A stretch of 64,000 nucleotides of DNA. Origin: Oligoflexia bacterium (lineage in GTDB: Bacteria > Bdellovibrionota_C > UBA2361 > JAFLCA01). Below the pieces are notes generated by a model that made no database searches, was not told the DNA's origin, and worked only from the letters and a program-made list of their open reading frames with translations. How positions within the stretch are numbered: the stretch's first letter is position 1; each line of letters opens with the position of its first letter. The stretch spans positions 34,611-98,610 of the forward strand of contig JAIBBV010000003.1 in NCBI GenBank assembly GCA_019694465.1, read 5' to 3'. The translations under genes and the position numbers were made by a program. Shown one piece after another: positions 16,895-25,967 of the stretch.

Positions 16895-19003
16895 ATGATT
16901 ATTTTAGAACAAACACTTCACGGGCGTACGTTTTCGATCGAGACCAACCGCATTGCCAAGCAGGCTTCGGGTTCGGCTGTCGTTAAGTACGGAGACTCGA
17001 TTGTGCTGGTTACTGCATGTGCTGGCGCAGAGAAGGATGGTGATTTTCTCCCGCTAACTATCGATTATGTTGAAAAGACATATGCCGCTGGAAAAATTCC
17101 TGGCGGTTTCTTTAAGCGTGAAGGCAAGCTAAGTGAGAGAGAGACGCTGATATCGCGCCTAATCGATCGTCCTTGCCGTCCGCTTTTTCCGGAAGGCTTT
17201 ACCACCGAGATTCAAGTTATTGCTACTGTTTTATCGGCAGATCCTGACAATGATCCGGATGTTTTAGCGGTAACCGGCGCTTCCGCCGCGCTCTCCATGT
17301 CTGAGCTTCCATTTGAAGGTCCAGTCGCTGCAGTGCGCGTGGGTCGTATCAACGGCAAGTTGATCATTAACCCAACTCTGACAGAGCAGCAGTCATGTGA
17401 ACTAAATTTTGTTGTAGCAGGCACAAAAGACGCCATCGTAATGGTGGAAGGCGGAGCCAAGGAAATTCCTGAAGAAGAGGTGGTTGATGCTTTGTTTTAT
17501 GCGCACAAGGAAATGCAGCCACTTATTCGCATGCAAGAAGAGTTGCAGGCGAAAGTAGCTAAGGAGAAGCTCGTTGTAACTCCGAAGGAAAAGGACGAAG
17601 CCTTTATCAAGCAAGTATCAGAATTCTTAAAGCCTGGTATCGATAAGGCTATCCGCACCAAGGAAAAGCTCGCTCGACGTGATGTTGTGCGTGCGTTGAA
17701 GGATAGCGCCATCGAAAAGTTTATCAAGGCAGACGACGAGGATGCAGACAAGAAAGCTGCAACGATAGGCAAGGTCTACGAGGACTTGTCCTACCGCCAG
17801 GTACGCGAAATGGTGCTTGATGAAAAGGTCCGTATCGATGGACGTGATTTTAAGACTGTGCGCCCAATTACGATTGAATTGGGGATATTGCCACGTTGTC
17901 ACGGCTCGGCGCTCTTTACGCGTGGTGAGACTCAAGCACTTGTCATTACAACCTTGGGAACATCAGATGAGGCTCAGCGTCTCGATAATTTAGCTGGTGA
18001 GACCACTAAGTCCTTCATGCTGCACTATAACTTCCCGCCATTTTCAGTCGGCGAGACTAAGCCACTCCGTGGACCTGGTCGACGTGAAGTGGGGCACGGG
18101 GCTTTGGCAGAGCGTGCGGTGCACAAGATCATGCCGGGAGACAAGGAATTCCCGTATGTTGTGCGTATTGTATCCGAAATAACAGAAAGCAATGGCTCCA
18201 GTTCTATGGCTACTGTTTGCGGATCTAGCTTGTCTCTCATGGATGCAGGCGTTCCGATTAAGTCAGCTGTGGCTGGAGTGGCCATGGGTCTGATCATGGA
18301 AGGCAAGAAATACGCCATTCTGACTGATATCCTAGGTGATGAGGATCATCTCGGTGATATGGACTTCAAAGTTTGCGGTACCAAGAAAGGTATCACTGCT
18401 TTGCAAATGGACATCAAGATTAAGGGACTTCAGCGTAATATCGTGTCTGAGGCCTTGGCCCAGGCGCGTGACGGACGCTTGTTTATCTTAGATCAGATGA
18501 CTGATGCGATTTCTACGCCGCGCACGGTGATGAGTAAGTTTGCTCCGCGCATTATTACTCTCAAGATCAATCCCGACAAGATTCGCGATCTAATCGGACC
18601 AGGCGGAAAGACGATTCGCTCTATCACTGAGTCTTGCGGTGTTAAGATCGAGGTGACTGATGATGGTACAGTAAGTATCGCCAGCAACGATGAGGTTAAG
18701 GCCAAGAATGCTGTTGATATTGTTAGAGGTATCACTCAAGAGGCAGAGATTGGAAAGATCTACAAGGGCGTCGTAAAGCGCGTTGCAGATTTTGGAGCCT
18801 TCGTAGAGATTTTGCCGGGCACCGACGGACTTGTGCACATTTCTCAGCTTGCTGATGAGCGAGTACGTAGAGTTAGCGATGTCTTGCAAGAGGGCGATGA
18901 AGTGCACGTAAAGGTGCTCGACATCGACCGACAGGGTAAGATTCGTCTCTCACGTAAGGATGCCCTCGAGGAGCTTAAGTCTCAGGGATCATCAGCTTCC
19001 TAA
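16895..19003 (+). CDS. pnp: Polynucleotide phosphorylase
   Basis: A 702-residue trimeric 3'-5' exoribonuclease that phosphorolyses RNA, a core of the degradosome. It has two RNase PH domains (about 10-225 and 310-540) with PGGFFKREGKLSERETLISRL-type and FPPFSVGETK / GRREVGHGALAERA motifs and a helical linker between them. A KH domain (about 550-610, IRDLIGPGGKTIRSI with the GxxG loop) and an S1 domain (about 618-690, IGKIYKGVVKRVADFGAFVE) follow. Full length, standard start with AGGA upstream. The rpsO terminator sits just before it, so expression depends on read-through or an internal promoter. Confidence 0.98.
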   Translation: MIILEQTLHGRTFSIETNRIAKQASGSAVVKYGDSIVLVTACAGAEKDGDFLPLTIDYVEKTYAAGKIPGGFFKREGKLSERETLISRLIDRPCRPLFPEGFTTEIQVIATVLSADPDNDPDVLAVTGASAALSMSELPFEGPVAAVRVGRINGKLIINPTLTEQQSCELNFVVAGTKDAIVMVEGGAKEIPEEEVVDALFYAHKEMQPLIRMQEELQAKVAKEKLVVTPKEKDEAFIKQVSEFLKPGIDKAIRTKEKLARRDVVRALKDSAIEKFIKADDEDADKKAATIGKVYEDLSYRQVREMVLDEKVRIDGRDFKTVRPITIELGILPRCHGSALFTRGETQALVITTLGTSDEAQRLDNLAGETTKSFMLHYNFPPFSVGETKPLRGPGRREVGHGALAERAVHKIMPGDKEFPYVVRIVSEITESNGSSSMATVCGSSLSLMDAGVPIKSAVAGVAMGLIMEGKKYAILTDILGDEDHLGDMDFKVCGTKKGITALQMDIKIKGLQRNIVSEALAQARDGRLFILDQMTDAISTPRTVMSKFAPRIITLKINPDKIRDLIGPGGKTIRSITESCGVKIEVTDDGTVSIASNDEVKAKNAVDIVRGITQEAEIGKIYKGVVKRVADFGAFVEILPGTDGLVHISQLADERVRRVSDVLQEGDEVHVKVLDIDRQGKIRLSRKDALEELKSQGSSAS

Positions 19004-19015
19004 TTTGGACAGCAT

Positions 19016-19462
19016 ATGCAATCTAAGCCCCAGCTAAGGTTTTGGGTTAGTCCCGAGGCGCGCTTAGCTGGGGCTGATTTTTTGCCCCCCCGCATTGGGG
19101 ACGCCGGCTTTGATTTACGTAGTGCCTGCAATATTACAATTCCAGCAGGTGGTCAGGTCTTAGTGCCTACAGGCTTGCACTGTGCCATCCCATTGGGATG
19201 GGTCGGTATAGTGAAAGACCGCAGTAGTATGGCTAGCAAGCGCCTTTATACTCACGCTGGAGTTATAGATGCCAGCTATCGTGGGGAAATTAAGCTTGTT
19301 TTATCAAACGCCGGCAGCGCTGACTTTCAGGTTACGGCGGGCTTAAAGATTGCCCAGATGCTGGTGCTTCCGCACCTTGAGCAAGCTGAAGCTGCAACTA
19401 GTTTAGAGGCGCTCGGTGATACCGATCGTGGCAGTTCTGGCTTTGGATCTACTGGTTCCTGA
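19016..19462 (+). CDS. dut: dUTP diphosphatase
   Basis: A 148-residue trimeric dUTPase that hydrolyses dUTP to dUMP, supplying thymidylate synthesis and keeping uracil out of DNA. The five family motifs are present: DAGFDLRS (motif 1; here GDAGFDLRSA), DRSSMASK (motif 2; KDRSSMASKRL), GVIDASYRGE (motif 3; catalytic Asp), GLKIAQMLVLP (motif 4) and the C-terminal arm GDTDRGSSGFGSTG (motif 5). The length is normal. It begins 12 bases after pnp and is probably co-transcribed. A thyA gene lies at the other end of the window, not linked to it. Confidence 0.96.
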   Translation: MQSKPQLRFWVSPEARLAGADFLPPRIGDAGFDLRSACNITIPAGGQVLVPTGLHCAIPLGWVGIVKDRSSMASKRLYTHAGVIDASYRGEIKLVLSNAGSADFQVTAGLKIAQMLVLPHLEQAEAATSLEALGDTDRGSSGFGSTGS

Positions 19463-19544
19463 GCCCCACTGGCCTGTGCTAGCCTGTTCAGGACCTACAA
19501 ATACCTACAAAATGCATTGGCTATCAGGCATGGAGGCTTGAAAT

Positions 19545-20924
19545 ATGAAATTCAAACAAAACATACTCGAAGCCATCGGGAACACGCCACTTGTGCGATT
19601 AAATAAGCTTTCCTCTAAGGACGCCGCTACCGTCTTGGTAAAGTGCGAATTCATGAATCCAACCGGTTCGATCAAGGACCGCATGGCTCTGCATATCATA
19701 GAAGAGGCGGAGCGTAGTGGGCAGCTCAAACCAGGCGGCGTTATCGTTGAGAATACATCTGGAAATACCGGTCTAGGCGTTGCAATGGTGGCCGCGGTCA
19801 AAGGCTATCGCTGTGTGTTTACAATGCCAGACAAGATGAGCCAAGAAAAAGTGAATATGCTTAAGGCATTTGGGGCCGAGGTCGTAATCACGCCAACGGA
19901 TGTACCGGGCGACTCGCCTCAGCATTACGTCGAAACTGCCAAACGCATTGCGCGTGAGACGCCGAATGCTTTTTATGTGAATCAGTATCACACGCCAGCC
20001 AATATTGACGCGCATTATAGAAGTACGGGACGTGAAATCTGGGAGGAGACCGGAGGCGATTTCGATGTCTTTGTCGCTGGTACCGGAACTGGCGGCACAG
20101 TGTCTGGAGTCGGGCGCTATATAAAGGAACGCTCACATAGAGTACGCATAGTCGGTGTCGATCCAATTGGCAGCGTGCACTACCACTACTTTTATACCAA
20201 GACGTTGCCAACCCCGCACGTTTATAAGGTCGAAGGAATAGGTGAGGATATTCTTTGCGGCGCGATGGACTTCTCAGTCGTCGACGAGATGCGTCAAGTC
20301 AATGATAAAGAGTGCTTCAGCATAGGGCGCCGTTTGGTGCGCGAGGAGGGCCTTTTCTGTGGCGGTTCCTCAGGCGGAGTGGTGCATATCGCATTGCAGA
20401 TAGCGCGCGAAATCGGTCCAGGAAAGACTATCGTCGCAGTTTTGACCGATTCTGGCTCACGCTATATTTCGAAGTTCTTGTCTGATTCTTGGATGAAGGA
20501 CTTTGGTTTTCTTGAGGCCCAACCTGATTTGGGTTTGGTTGAGGATATTGTCAAGGACTTGAAGCGTAAGCCAATCACGGCAACTGGGGAAGAGAAGCTG
20601 GAGGTGATAATTTCGCGCCTCAAAGAAAATGGAATTTCCCAAATGCCAATCTTGGATGCCTCAGGCAAGCCGACTTCAATCATTCATGAAGTTGATGTTT
20701 TACATGCCTTGCAGTCTGGCAAAGCCTCACTAATGACATTGGCTAAATCAGTTTCTCATCCGATTGGGGGACTAATTTATCCAAAAGCACGCATCGAGGA
20801 GCTATATCGAATCTTTGAGAGCGATAAAGTTGCGGTAGTCGTCGACTCTAATAAAATCGTGGGCATTATTTCTAAGATTGATTTAATCGAATACATGTCA
20901 CGGAACTACAATAAGGCGCGTTAG
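19545..20924 (+). CDS. Cystathionine beta-synthase-like PLP enzyme with tandem CBS domains
   Basis: A 459-residue protein. Residues about 1-315 are a fold-type II PLP enzyme: GNTPLVRLNKL, PTGSIKDRMA with PLP Lys44, NTSGNTGLGVAM, and GTGTGGTVSGVGRYIKE (phosphate loop). Residues about 335-455 hold two CBS motifs (KPITATGEEKLEVIISRL and SHPIGGLIYPKARIEELYRIF). This is the architecture of cystathionine beta-synthase, which condenses serine (or O-acetylserine) with homocysteine; O-acetylserine/cysteine synthase activity cannot be excluded. CBS pairs often bind S-adenosylmethionine or adenylate for regulation. It stands about 80 bases after dut with no obvious terminator. Confidence 0.9.
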   Translation: MKFKQNILEAIGNTPLVRLNKLSSKDAATVLVKCEFMNPTGSIKDRMALHIIEEAERSGQLKPGGVIVENTSGNTGLGVAMVAAVKGYRCVFTMPDKMSQEKVNMLKAFGAEVVITPTDVPGDSPQHYVETAKRIARETPNAFYVNQYHTPANIDAHYRSTGREIWEETGGDFDVFVAGTGTGGTVSGVGRYIKERSHRVRIVGVDPIGSVHYHYFYTKTLPTPHVYKVEGIGEDILCGAMDFSVVDEMRQVNDKECFSIGRRLVREEGLFCGGSSGGVVHIALQIAREIGPGKTIVAVLTDSGSRYISKFLSDSWMKDFGFLEAQPDLGLVEDIVKDLKRKPITATGEEKLEVIISRLKENGISQMPILDASGKPTSIIHEVDVLHALQSGKASLMTLAKSVSHPIGGLIYPKARIEELYRIFESDKVAVVVDSNKIVGIISKIDLIEYMSRNYNKAR

Positions 20925-20948
20925 TAAAGGGGCGGAGCTAAGTCAGGT

Positions 20949-21692
20949 ATGTTAAGACTCGCAGCATTGGCGCATTTAATTCTTTGTCTTGCTCTGGCGC
21001 CATTCGTTGCATACGCAGAAGATGGCGCAGCTCAGTCAATTGAACTTGGTTCCGGAGAGTCGAGCGAGACTGCAGTTCCTAAAAAGCGTCCGGTGACACT
21101 GGGGTTCTCTGCATATGCTAAGGGCTTTCGCCTCATTTGCACACTGGTTGAAAAGGACGGCCGGCTGGCACTTTTTAGTAGCCACATTGAGTATGCCTTG
21201 GTTGAGCTAGAGGAATGCGCACCTTGCAAAGCTTTGCTACGCTCATTTGGCGCTGCTTGTAAGATAAAGCCGAAGGAGCAAAAGAAGGAAGCCAAGGCTG
21301 AGGCCGCCCAGGAGGCCGAAGCGGCCGTACCAGACGCAGCAACCGAAACGCTGGTAGCGCCTACAGTCGCCCCTACACCAAATGTAGCGGCGAAGTTCCC
21401 ACCGCAGCGAGAGCCCAGTGTAGAGCTGCTCGATGCAGTAAGTCAGCTATTTATTAGAATTGCTAATGATGAAAAGCGCGCTCCCTATGCGGCGCAAACT
21501 CTGCGTGGACTCGTGTCTCTAATGCGAGATCCTGAGGAGCTGAAACCAGGAGAAGTTGAATATCTAGATATCCTGTCCGAGTATCTATTGGCCCCTTTCT
21601 CTCACATGATTGCGGAAGTGCCACCGACTTCAGATAGACCAGAGCAGTCTGAAGCTGTACCCACACCAGCTGCTGTGGATGACTTATTTTAA
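20949..21692 (+). CDS. Secreted protein of unknown function
   Basis: A 247-residue protein with a Sec signal peptide (LRLAALAHLILCLALAPFVAYA, predicted cleavage after about residue 24). The middle contains CAPCKALLRSFGAAC (a CxxC pair plus another Cys) next to a Lys/Glu/Ala-rich low-complexity stretch, then an Ala/Pro/Thr/Val linker and a C-terminal helical region (about 155-225). The first folded part (TLGFSAYAKGFRLICTLVEKDGRLALF) is not one I recognise. The CxxC might be a disulfide or metal site. It follows the CBS-type synthase after 24 bases and is probably in the same transcript. Function unknown. Confidence 0.6.
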   Translation: MLRLAALAHLILCLALAPFVAYAEDGAAQSIELGSGESSETAVPKKRPVTLGFSAYAKGFRLICTLVEKDGRLALFSSHIEYALVELEECAPCKALLRSFGAACKIKPKEQKKEAKAEAAQEAEAAVPDAATETLVAPTVAPTPNVAAKFPPQREPSVELLDAVSQLFIRIANDEKRAPYAAQTLRGLVSLMRDPEELKPGEVEYLDILSEYLLAPFSHMIAEVPPTSDRPEQSEAVPTPAAVDDLF

Positions 21693-21717
21693 TGACTGTA
21701 CGTAGCAAAATAGACTA

Positions 21718-21747
21718 GATTGCTCAGCTTTGCTCGCAATACAAGCC
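21718..21747 (+). repeat. Short dispersed repeat, copy A (GCTCGCAATACAAGCC)
   Basis: GATTGCT followed shortly by GCTCGCAATACAAGCC matches 60892-60916, where the core is GCTCGCAATACGAGCC, differing at one position. The second copy can form a small GCTCG/CGAGC hairpin; this copy has one mismatch. Both lie in non-coding DNA beside gene ends. Confidence 0.45.
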
Positions 21748-21807
21748 CGATTATTTTGGGTGTGGCAATCCTCAAGCCCTGCACTAAGCCTAGTTAAGAA
21801 ATGGGCA

Positions 21808-22122
21808 CTAGAATAGCCCGCTTTGATTGAAGCCTCCGATCGCAGGCTGTGGGCATAGGCCATTTCGGGTAGTTTGAATTGAACCAGCAACAGTTTGAAC
21901 TGAGACTTGTGAGTTGTCGAAGAATGGAATTGTAGCGTTACAAAATTTGATCGCAGCGCCATTGCCAATTACAAGTAGCTGAGTGAATGACAATAATATA
22001 AGGAAGCTTAAAATCGGAAGATATTCCACTGTGGTTGCGCCCTTCTGGGCGCTCCACTGGATCGCGTTAGAAGCTAACCTGTTAATTGTAGGACTGCTTT
22101 GTGGCTGTGCGCGATATGACAT
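21808..22122 (-). CDS. Type IVb pilin-like / TadE-like small membrane protein
   Basis: A 104-residue protein with a prepilin peptidase-type site: QKG followed by ATTVEY, with Glu at mature position +5, then the hydrophobic stretch LPILSFLILLSFTQLLVIG. This is the class IVb (Flp/Tad) pilin pattern, though the charged leader here is longer than usual. The mature part (about 75 residues) has two Cys (FCNA and GLCP). An in-frame ATG at 22134 lies within a TATAAT element (22133-22138, minus strand), so I prefer the ATG at 22122, which would give an almost leaderless mRNA. Other Tad genes are not in the window. It could instead be a TadE/G pseudopilin. Confidence 0.6.
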   Translation of the reverse strand: MSYRAQPQSSPTINRLASNAIQWSAQKGATTVEYLPILSFLILLSFTQLLVIGNGAAIKFCNATIPFFDNSQVSVQTVAGSIQTTRNGLCPQPAIGGFNQSGLF

Positions 22123-22434
22123 AGCGATATGCATTATATCGCGCGCAAATTACACGCACTAAAGCTGCTGCTTTTAAAAGCAAACTGAAACCAACAGATT
22201 CCAACACTTCTGGCAAAGTAGTAGGCAGAGAACACTTCAGAGCTAACTGCATATAATTTACCAGCAAGGCATAAAAGCTAATGATTCCAAAAAGTTTAGT
22301 CAGCCTTGGAGCTTAAGTTATTGAAACTATATACAAAAAAAATATGTCAGCAGTGCCCTAGATACTCAGATAAGTAAGTTTCCTAGCCGACATAAGAGAA
22401 AGGCATAGAAACGCACATATCGGTTGGTCGGTGT
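22123..22434. other. AT-rich divergent intergenic region
   Basis: About 310 bases between the pilin-like gene (minus) and the TPR protein gene (plus). A TATAAT at 22133-22138 (minus strand) is a likely -10 element for the pilin-like gene. The rest is A/T-rich with nothing else I can name. Confidence 0.4.
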
Positions 22435-24204
22435 ATGGAAAGTGCTGTTCGATTTATCAAGATAGTCACCTTGGTGGTGACCATACCTTTACTCCTCTCG
22501 GCTGTCCCAGTGTGGGCTGACGGAGATACTGCCTCCAGCGCGGATGACCAGGCTGGAGTCTCTGAGCATTCAAGCAGTGTCAGCCTACCACTAGCTAGAA
22601 TCCAAGATACCTGGCGCAATATTCTTGAAGCGATGGGGCAGCATGATCTTAAGCGTGTCAATCAACTCGTGATTGAGCTTGATAGCTTGAAGTTAATCGC
22701 TGATGTACGAGGGCTAGACTCGTACGCACTGTCACTCATAGATGTGGCCAGAAGACACTTCAAGGTAGGGCAACGCTCCGAGGCAGCATTTTATATTCGA
22801 AAGGCGCTCCAGCTTTCTCCTGATTCTCCGATTGTCTTGGCTAAAGCCTTTCCGCTTGTGCGCGAGACAAGCTCAATTTCAGTTCCGTCTTACCTTTCTC
22901 GAATTATGAATGGTGTGTGGAGTCATCCCAAAGTATGGCTACAGCTGCTAAAGGGCTCCATCTATCCGCTACTTTTGGCATTTACCTTCGGAGTCATGGT
23001 TGCCATTCTGCTTACCTTTGTCATCAAGGTGGATAGTCTCATCCGCATGATCGGAAAGCCAATTTCATCCGCTTATAGAGGATTGATCGCGCCCTTGCTG
23101 CTAACGTTGCTAGTTTTGTTGCCACTCACCCTTGGCCCATTGTGGACAGTCTGCGCCTGGTGTTTGTGCCTATATATCTTTCTACCACAACATCGCTGGC
23201 TTGGTTTCATCGGGTCAGCTGTGCTGGTGGCCTGGGGATGTCTTATCCCAGTGCGCGAAAGTTTGCAGACTTGGCTCATGAACCCTGGCATTCAGACTAT
23301 GCTTGATGGTTCTTCGGGTGAGTTCCGCGAGGGAGCCAGCGAGCGTCTAGAGGCCTTGGCCGCGCAGCGATCTCGAGACGGAGCTCTGTTTTTTTCGCTT
23401 GGGCAAGCGCTAAGACGAAGTGGGCGCTACGCTGACGCTGAGCATGCTTTCCTACGCGCAGAAGTGCTGCTCGGTTCGCAGGCTTGGACACGCGCAGAGC
23501 GTGCGGTAAATGCGTACCTTAGTGGTAATGCACAGCAAGCCGACGCATTATTTATTGAAGCTGAGAAACTGGGCCTTCGGAATGCAGCCTTCTACTTCAA
23601 TTATTCCAAAGTAAAGCTTGAGTTGCTGGATACTGAGAAGTCACGTGAATATTTGGGGCGCACTGTATCCATGGATCCAGAGCTGGCGCGTACACTTCAA
23701 CAGAGAGAAGAGCTGTTGGGACCAGATGCGCGTCTGGCAGTGGCTGAGACACACTTGCCTTTTTACCATATTTTAAACTCCGCCTTGATGCCGACGCAGA
23801 ATTTGCAAACGCGCTTGGATGAGTTTTCGCAGATTCTTATGCCGGGCGCGAGTCCGCCGCTGATGTCTCTGGTGGGAGCTGCTCTGATAGGGATGTTCTT
23901 CTTTGTCCAAAGACGTCGCAGTCGTGTGGTGCCGCTATCTTCTTACGCAAATACTGGCTTCCCGCAATTGGTCCAGCGCTGTATGCGCATAATCCCGGGT
24001 GGAGCCTGGATTGCCGTCAACCGTCCTGTAATAGCGTGTGCACTATTGAGCGTGTCCTTGTTTCTACTGATGCCGATTTTGCACTGGCCGTTTGAAAGTT
24101 CCGGATTGATGGAAATTATACCAGAGCTTGCGCCTTATTACGTATCATTTGTAAGCCTGCTGGTTCTCGGCACGTGCTACGTGGGAGTGCATGTAGAGGA
24201 GTGA
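22435..24204 (+). CDS. TPR-containing multi-pass membrane protein
   Basis: A 589-residue protein with an N-terminal hydrophobic signal segment (FIKIVTLVVTIPLLLSAVPVWA). Helical repeats cover about 55-140, transmembrane segments about 178-205, 222-245, 247-265 and 265-280, a second TPR block about 300-440 (FFSLGQALRRSGRYADAEHAF, AERAVNAYLSGNAQQADALF) and more membrane segments near 475-490, 530-545 and 560-585. I see no enzyme motif. It is followed 4 bases later by a PATAN/DUF4388-like gene, suggesting a common unit; similar pairs occur in myxobacteria-like genomes in signalling or secretion, but a role is not shown here. Confidence 0.62.
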   Translation: MESAVRFIKIVTLVVTIPLLLSAVPVWADGDTASSADDQAGVSEHSSSVSLPLARIQDTWRNILEAMGQHDLKRVNQLVIELDSLKLIADVRGLDSYALSLIDVARRHFKVGQRSEAAFYIRKALQLSPDSPIVLAKAFPLVRETSSISVPSYLSRIMNGVWSHPKVWLQLLKGSIYPLLLAFTFGVMVAILLTFVIKVDSLIRMIGKPISSAYRGLIAPLLLTLLVLLPLTLGPLWTVCAWCLCLYIFLPQHRWLGFIGSAVLVAWGCLIPVRESLQTWLMNPGIQTMLDGSSGEFREGASERLEALAAQRSRDGALFFSLGQALRRSGRYADAEHAFLRAEVLLGSQAWTRAERAVNAYLSGNAQQADALFIEAEKLGLRNAAFYFNYSKVKLELLDTEKSREYLGRTVSMDPELARTLQQREELLGPDARLAVAETHLPFYHILNSALMPTQNLQTRLDEFSQILMPGASPPLMSLVGAALIGMFFFVQRRRSRVVPLSSYANTGFPQLVQRCMRIIPGGAWIAVNRPVIACALLSVSLFLLMPILHWPFESSGLMEIIPELAPYYVSFVSLLVLGTCYVGVHVEE

Positions 24205-24208
24205 CCTT

Positions 24209-25237
24209 ATGCAAACGGAGTTGATGAATCAGGATAATTTCGCCGACGTGCTACGAGGCATTTCGCAGCGGCGGCGTCAGGGAACGCTAGAGGTTCGATT
24301 TGCAGACCGTGCTTATCGCCTAGTCTTTGTGCAGGGAAAAATAATCGAAGTTCTGCAACCTGGTATAAGTCCAGCCAAGGAGCTCAGCAAGAGGCTAAAA
24401 GCTGCTGGTGTTCTACCGGAGAGCTTTGAGTTGGCAGCCGCAGGTTACAAGGCACTGTGGCAGGAGATTCAAAAGCATCCCGTGGCGAGCTCACAGTTGG
24501 ACCAAGTTTCATTTGAACGTGCTGTTAAGCACCGCGTGCTCGACAAGTTGTACGAAATTTCTGCCGCACAGGGTGCCTTCCTGAACTTTGATAGCGCGCT
24601 GTTGGATATTGAACGAGATTTTTTACCTAGCGTTTCGGTGGGGCAGTTCTTGCTGGATGTCGTTTCGCTAGAGGCCGAAGCATCGCGTATGGCTGGTCTA
24701 GAAACGCCGGGCAAGTATTTGCGGCGTGGAGAAGCTCAGCCTCAATCTCTGTCCGAGGGAGAGCAGGTACTGTTTTCGCTACTTAATGAGCCTTGCCTTT
24801 GTGAGGAATTAAGAACGCGCTCGCTTTTATCCAAATTTGCGTTCCAAGAGGCAGTTCTAGAGCTAATTGAAAAGGGGCACATAGTTGTTGAAAACGACTC
24901 ACCCTTGCTGTCGTCCGAAGAGTTTCTTGATAAGGGCTTACTCGATGGAATTGACGCTTCTATCGATGAAGCGTTTGGCGAGCTTGCCATGCAGCAGGAA
25001 AACTCAGTGCCTGAGCCTCAAGTGCTAGCGCAAGCTGTTGAGCCAGTTCTAACCATTTCTCCAAGCTCCAGTGGTCCACAACGTGGAGCGTTTACGGCTC
25101 GTGTGGCGCTAATGAGCGCTCGCCTTGCGCATAATCCATTTGTCCCTGCCGTGGTTGTGCTGTGCTGGGTTTGTGCAGCGGTAATCTTACCCTGGTTACT
25201 CTGGGATTCTGTATTTCTAAGCTTTGTCTCTCCATAG
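24209..25237 (+). CDS. DUF4388/PATAN-like protein with C-terminal membrane anchor
   Basis: A 342-residue protein with a strong GAGGAG site upstream. The N-terminus (about 8-60: NFADVLRGISQRRRQGTLEVRF, then YRLVFVQGKIIEV) has the pattern of PATAN/DUF4388 domains, which end receiver or signalling proteins in deltaproteobacteria-like groups. A helical part (about 90-240), an acidic linker and a C-terminal transmembrane segment (VPAVVVLCWVCAAVILPWLLW) follow, so the protein is tail-anchored with the domain in the cytoplasm. It is coupled to the TPR membrane protein. Domain match is by pattern only. Confidence 0.6.
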   Translation: MQTELMNQDNFADVLRGISQRRRQGTLEVRFADRAYRLVFVQGKIIEVLQPGISPAKELSKRLKAAGVLPESFELAAAGYKALWQEIQKHPVASSQLDQVSFERAVKHRVLDKLYEISAAQGAFLNFDSALLDIERDFLPSVSVGQFLLDVVSLEAEASRMAGLETPGKYLRRGEAQPQSLSEGEQVLFSLLNEPCLCEELRTRSLLSKFAFQEAVLELIEKGHIVVENDSPLLSSEEFLDKGLLDGIDASIDEAFGELAMQQENSVPEPQVLAQAVEPVLTISPSSSGPQRGAFTARVALMSARLAHNPFVPAVVVLCWVCAAVILPWLLWDSVFLSFVSP

Positions 25238-25300
25238 CTGCTCAGTAGTGGTTTCCATATTCCCAAAGTTCTTCCAGTTGGGAAGCGCTATAGTGAGTAG

Positions 25301-25867
25301 CTATTTAATGTCGTCGCCACTTACATCCAGAAAAAATATACCCGCCAAAAAATCGATTATTTCATCTACGCATACTCCGGCATAGGCGCCAGCTACAAAT
25401 GCATCTGCGCCAACTCCAATTTCACCCTTACAAACGCTGCGGTCCTTTGATGATATAAATCCAGGCCCCAGTCCGAATTCGCTGGAGTGCTCGAGCATGA
25501 CCGGGGCTTTGCGCCCGAAAAGGCCAACCCTCACACTAAGAGGAGTCATTTGTCGGTATCCCACCTGGCCGTAGCGTGTAACACGCACTACGCCACCCAT
25601 AGCCGGGCCGACCCCGACATCAGCCCGAAATATGTCGACAAAGTCCATGACCCGATTTGGAATCCAAAGCAGCACCTGCGCCCACCAGGGGGATTGTTCC
25701 GAGGGGGCATCGCCTTTATCCAGGGCGAAATCACCCCACGGGCGTTTTGGGCTAGCACCAACACGCTCTGAGTCGGGCTCGGCCCAGGCGTAAGATGACG
25801 CTAGCGTTAGGATCAACCCAAGTCCAATAGCCAAGAAGAGTGAGATCCAGGTCTGATGCTGCTTCAT
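25301..25867 (-). CDS. Exported protein of unknown function
   Basis: I start at the ATG at 25867, which gives a signal peptide (MKQHQTWISLFLAIGLGLILTLASSYAWA); the upstream ATG at 25921 would add 18 residues before it. The mature 160 residues have WIPNRVMDFVDIFRADVGVGPAMGGVVRVTRYGQVG, a Gly-rich beta-like pattern, then two Cys (SVCKGEIG and AGVCVDE), and end DFLAGIFFLDVSGDDIK. The first part resembles a conserved exported family I have seen beside outer-membrane genes, but I cannot name it. It stands alone between the PATAN-like gene (convergent) and the Smr gene (same strand). Confidence 0.55.
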   Translation of the reverse strand: MKQHQTWISLFLAIGLGLILTLASSYAWAEPDSERVGASPKRPWGDFALDKGDAPSEQSPWWAQVLLWIPNRVMDFVDIFRADVGVGPAMGGVVRVTRYGQVGYRQMTPLSVRVGLFGRKAPVMLEHSSEFGLGPGFISSKDRSVCKGEIGVGADAFVAGAYAGVCVDEIIDFLAGIFFLDVSGDDIK

Positions 25868-25967
25868 TCCAACAATGCTGACATGAGAGCCAAGAAGCGA
25901 CAATACAGCTTTGAAAGACAACTTGGGATAGCTACGTCACTCCAATCGGGCTGGCCCCATGAATGCG

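Noticed and set aside
21684..21968. A 94-codon minus-strand frame partly over the pilin-like gene
   Set aside because: It overlaps the better-supported pilin-like frame and contains the short repeat; the sequence is Ser/His-rich with no motif.
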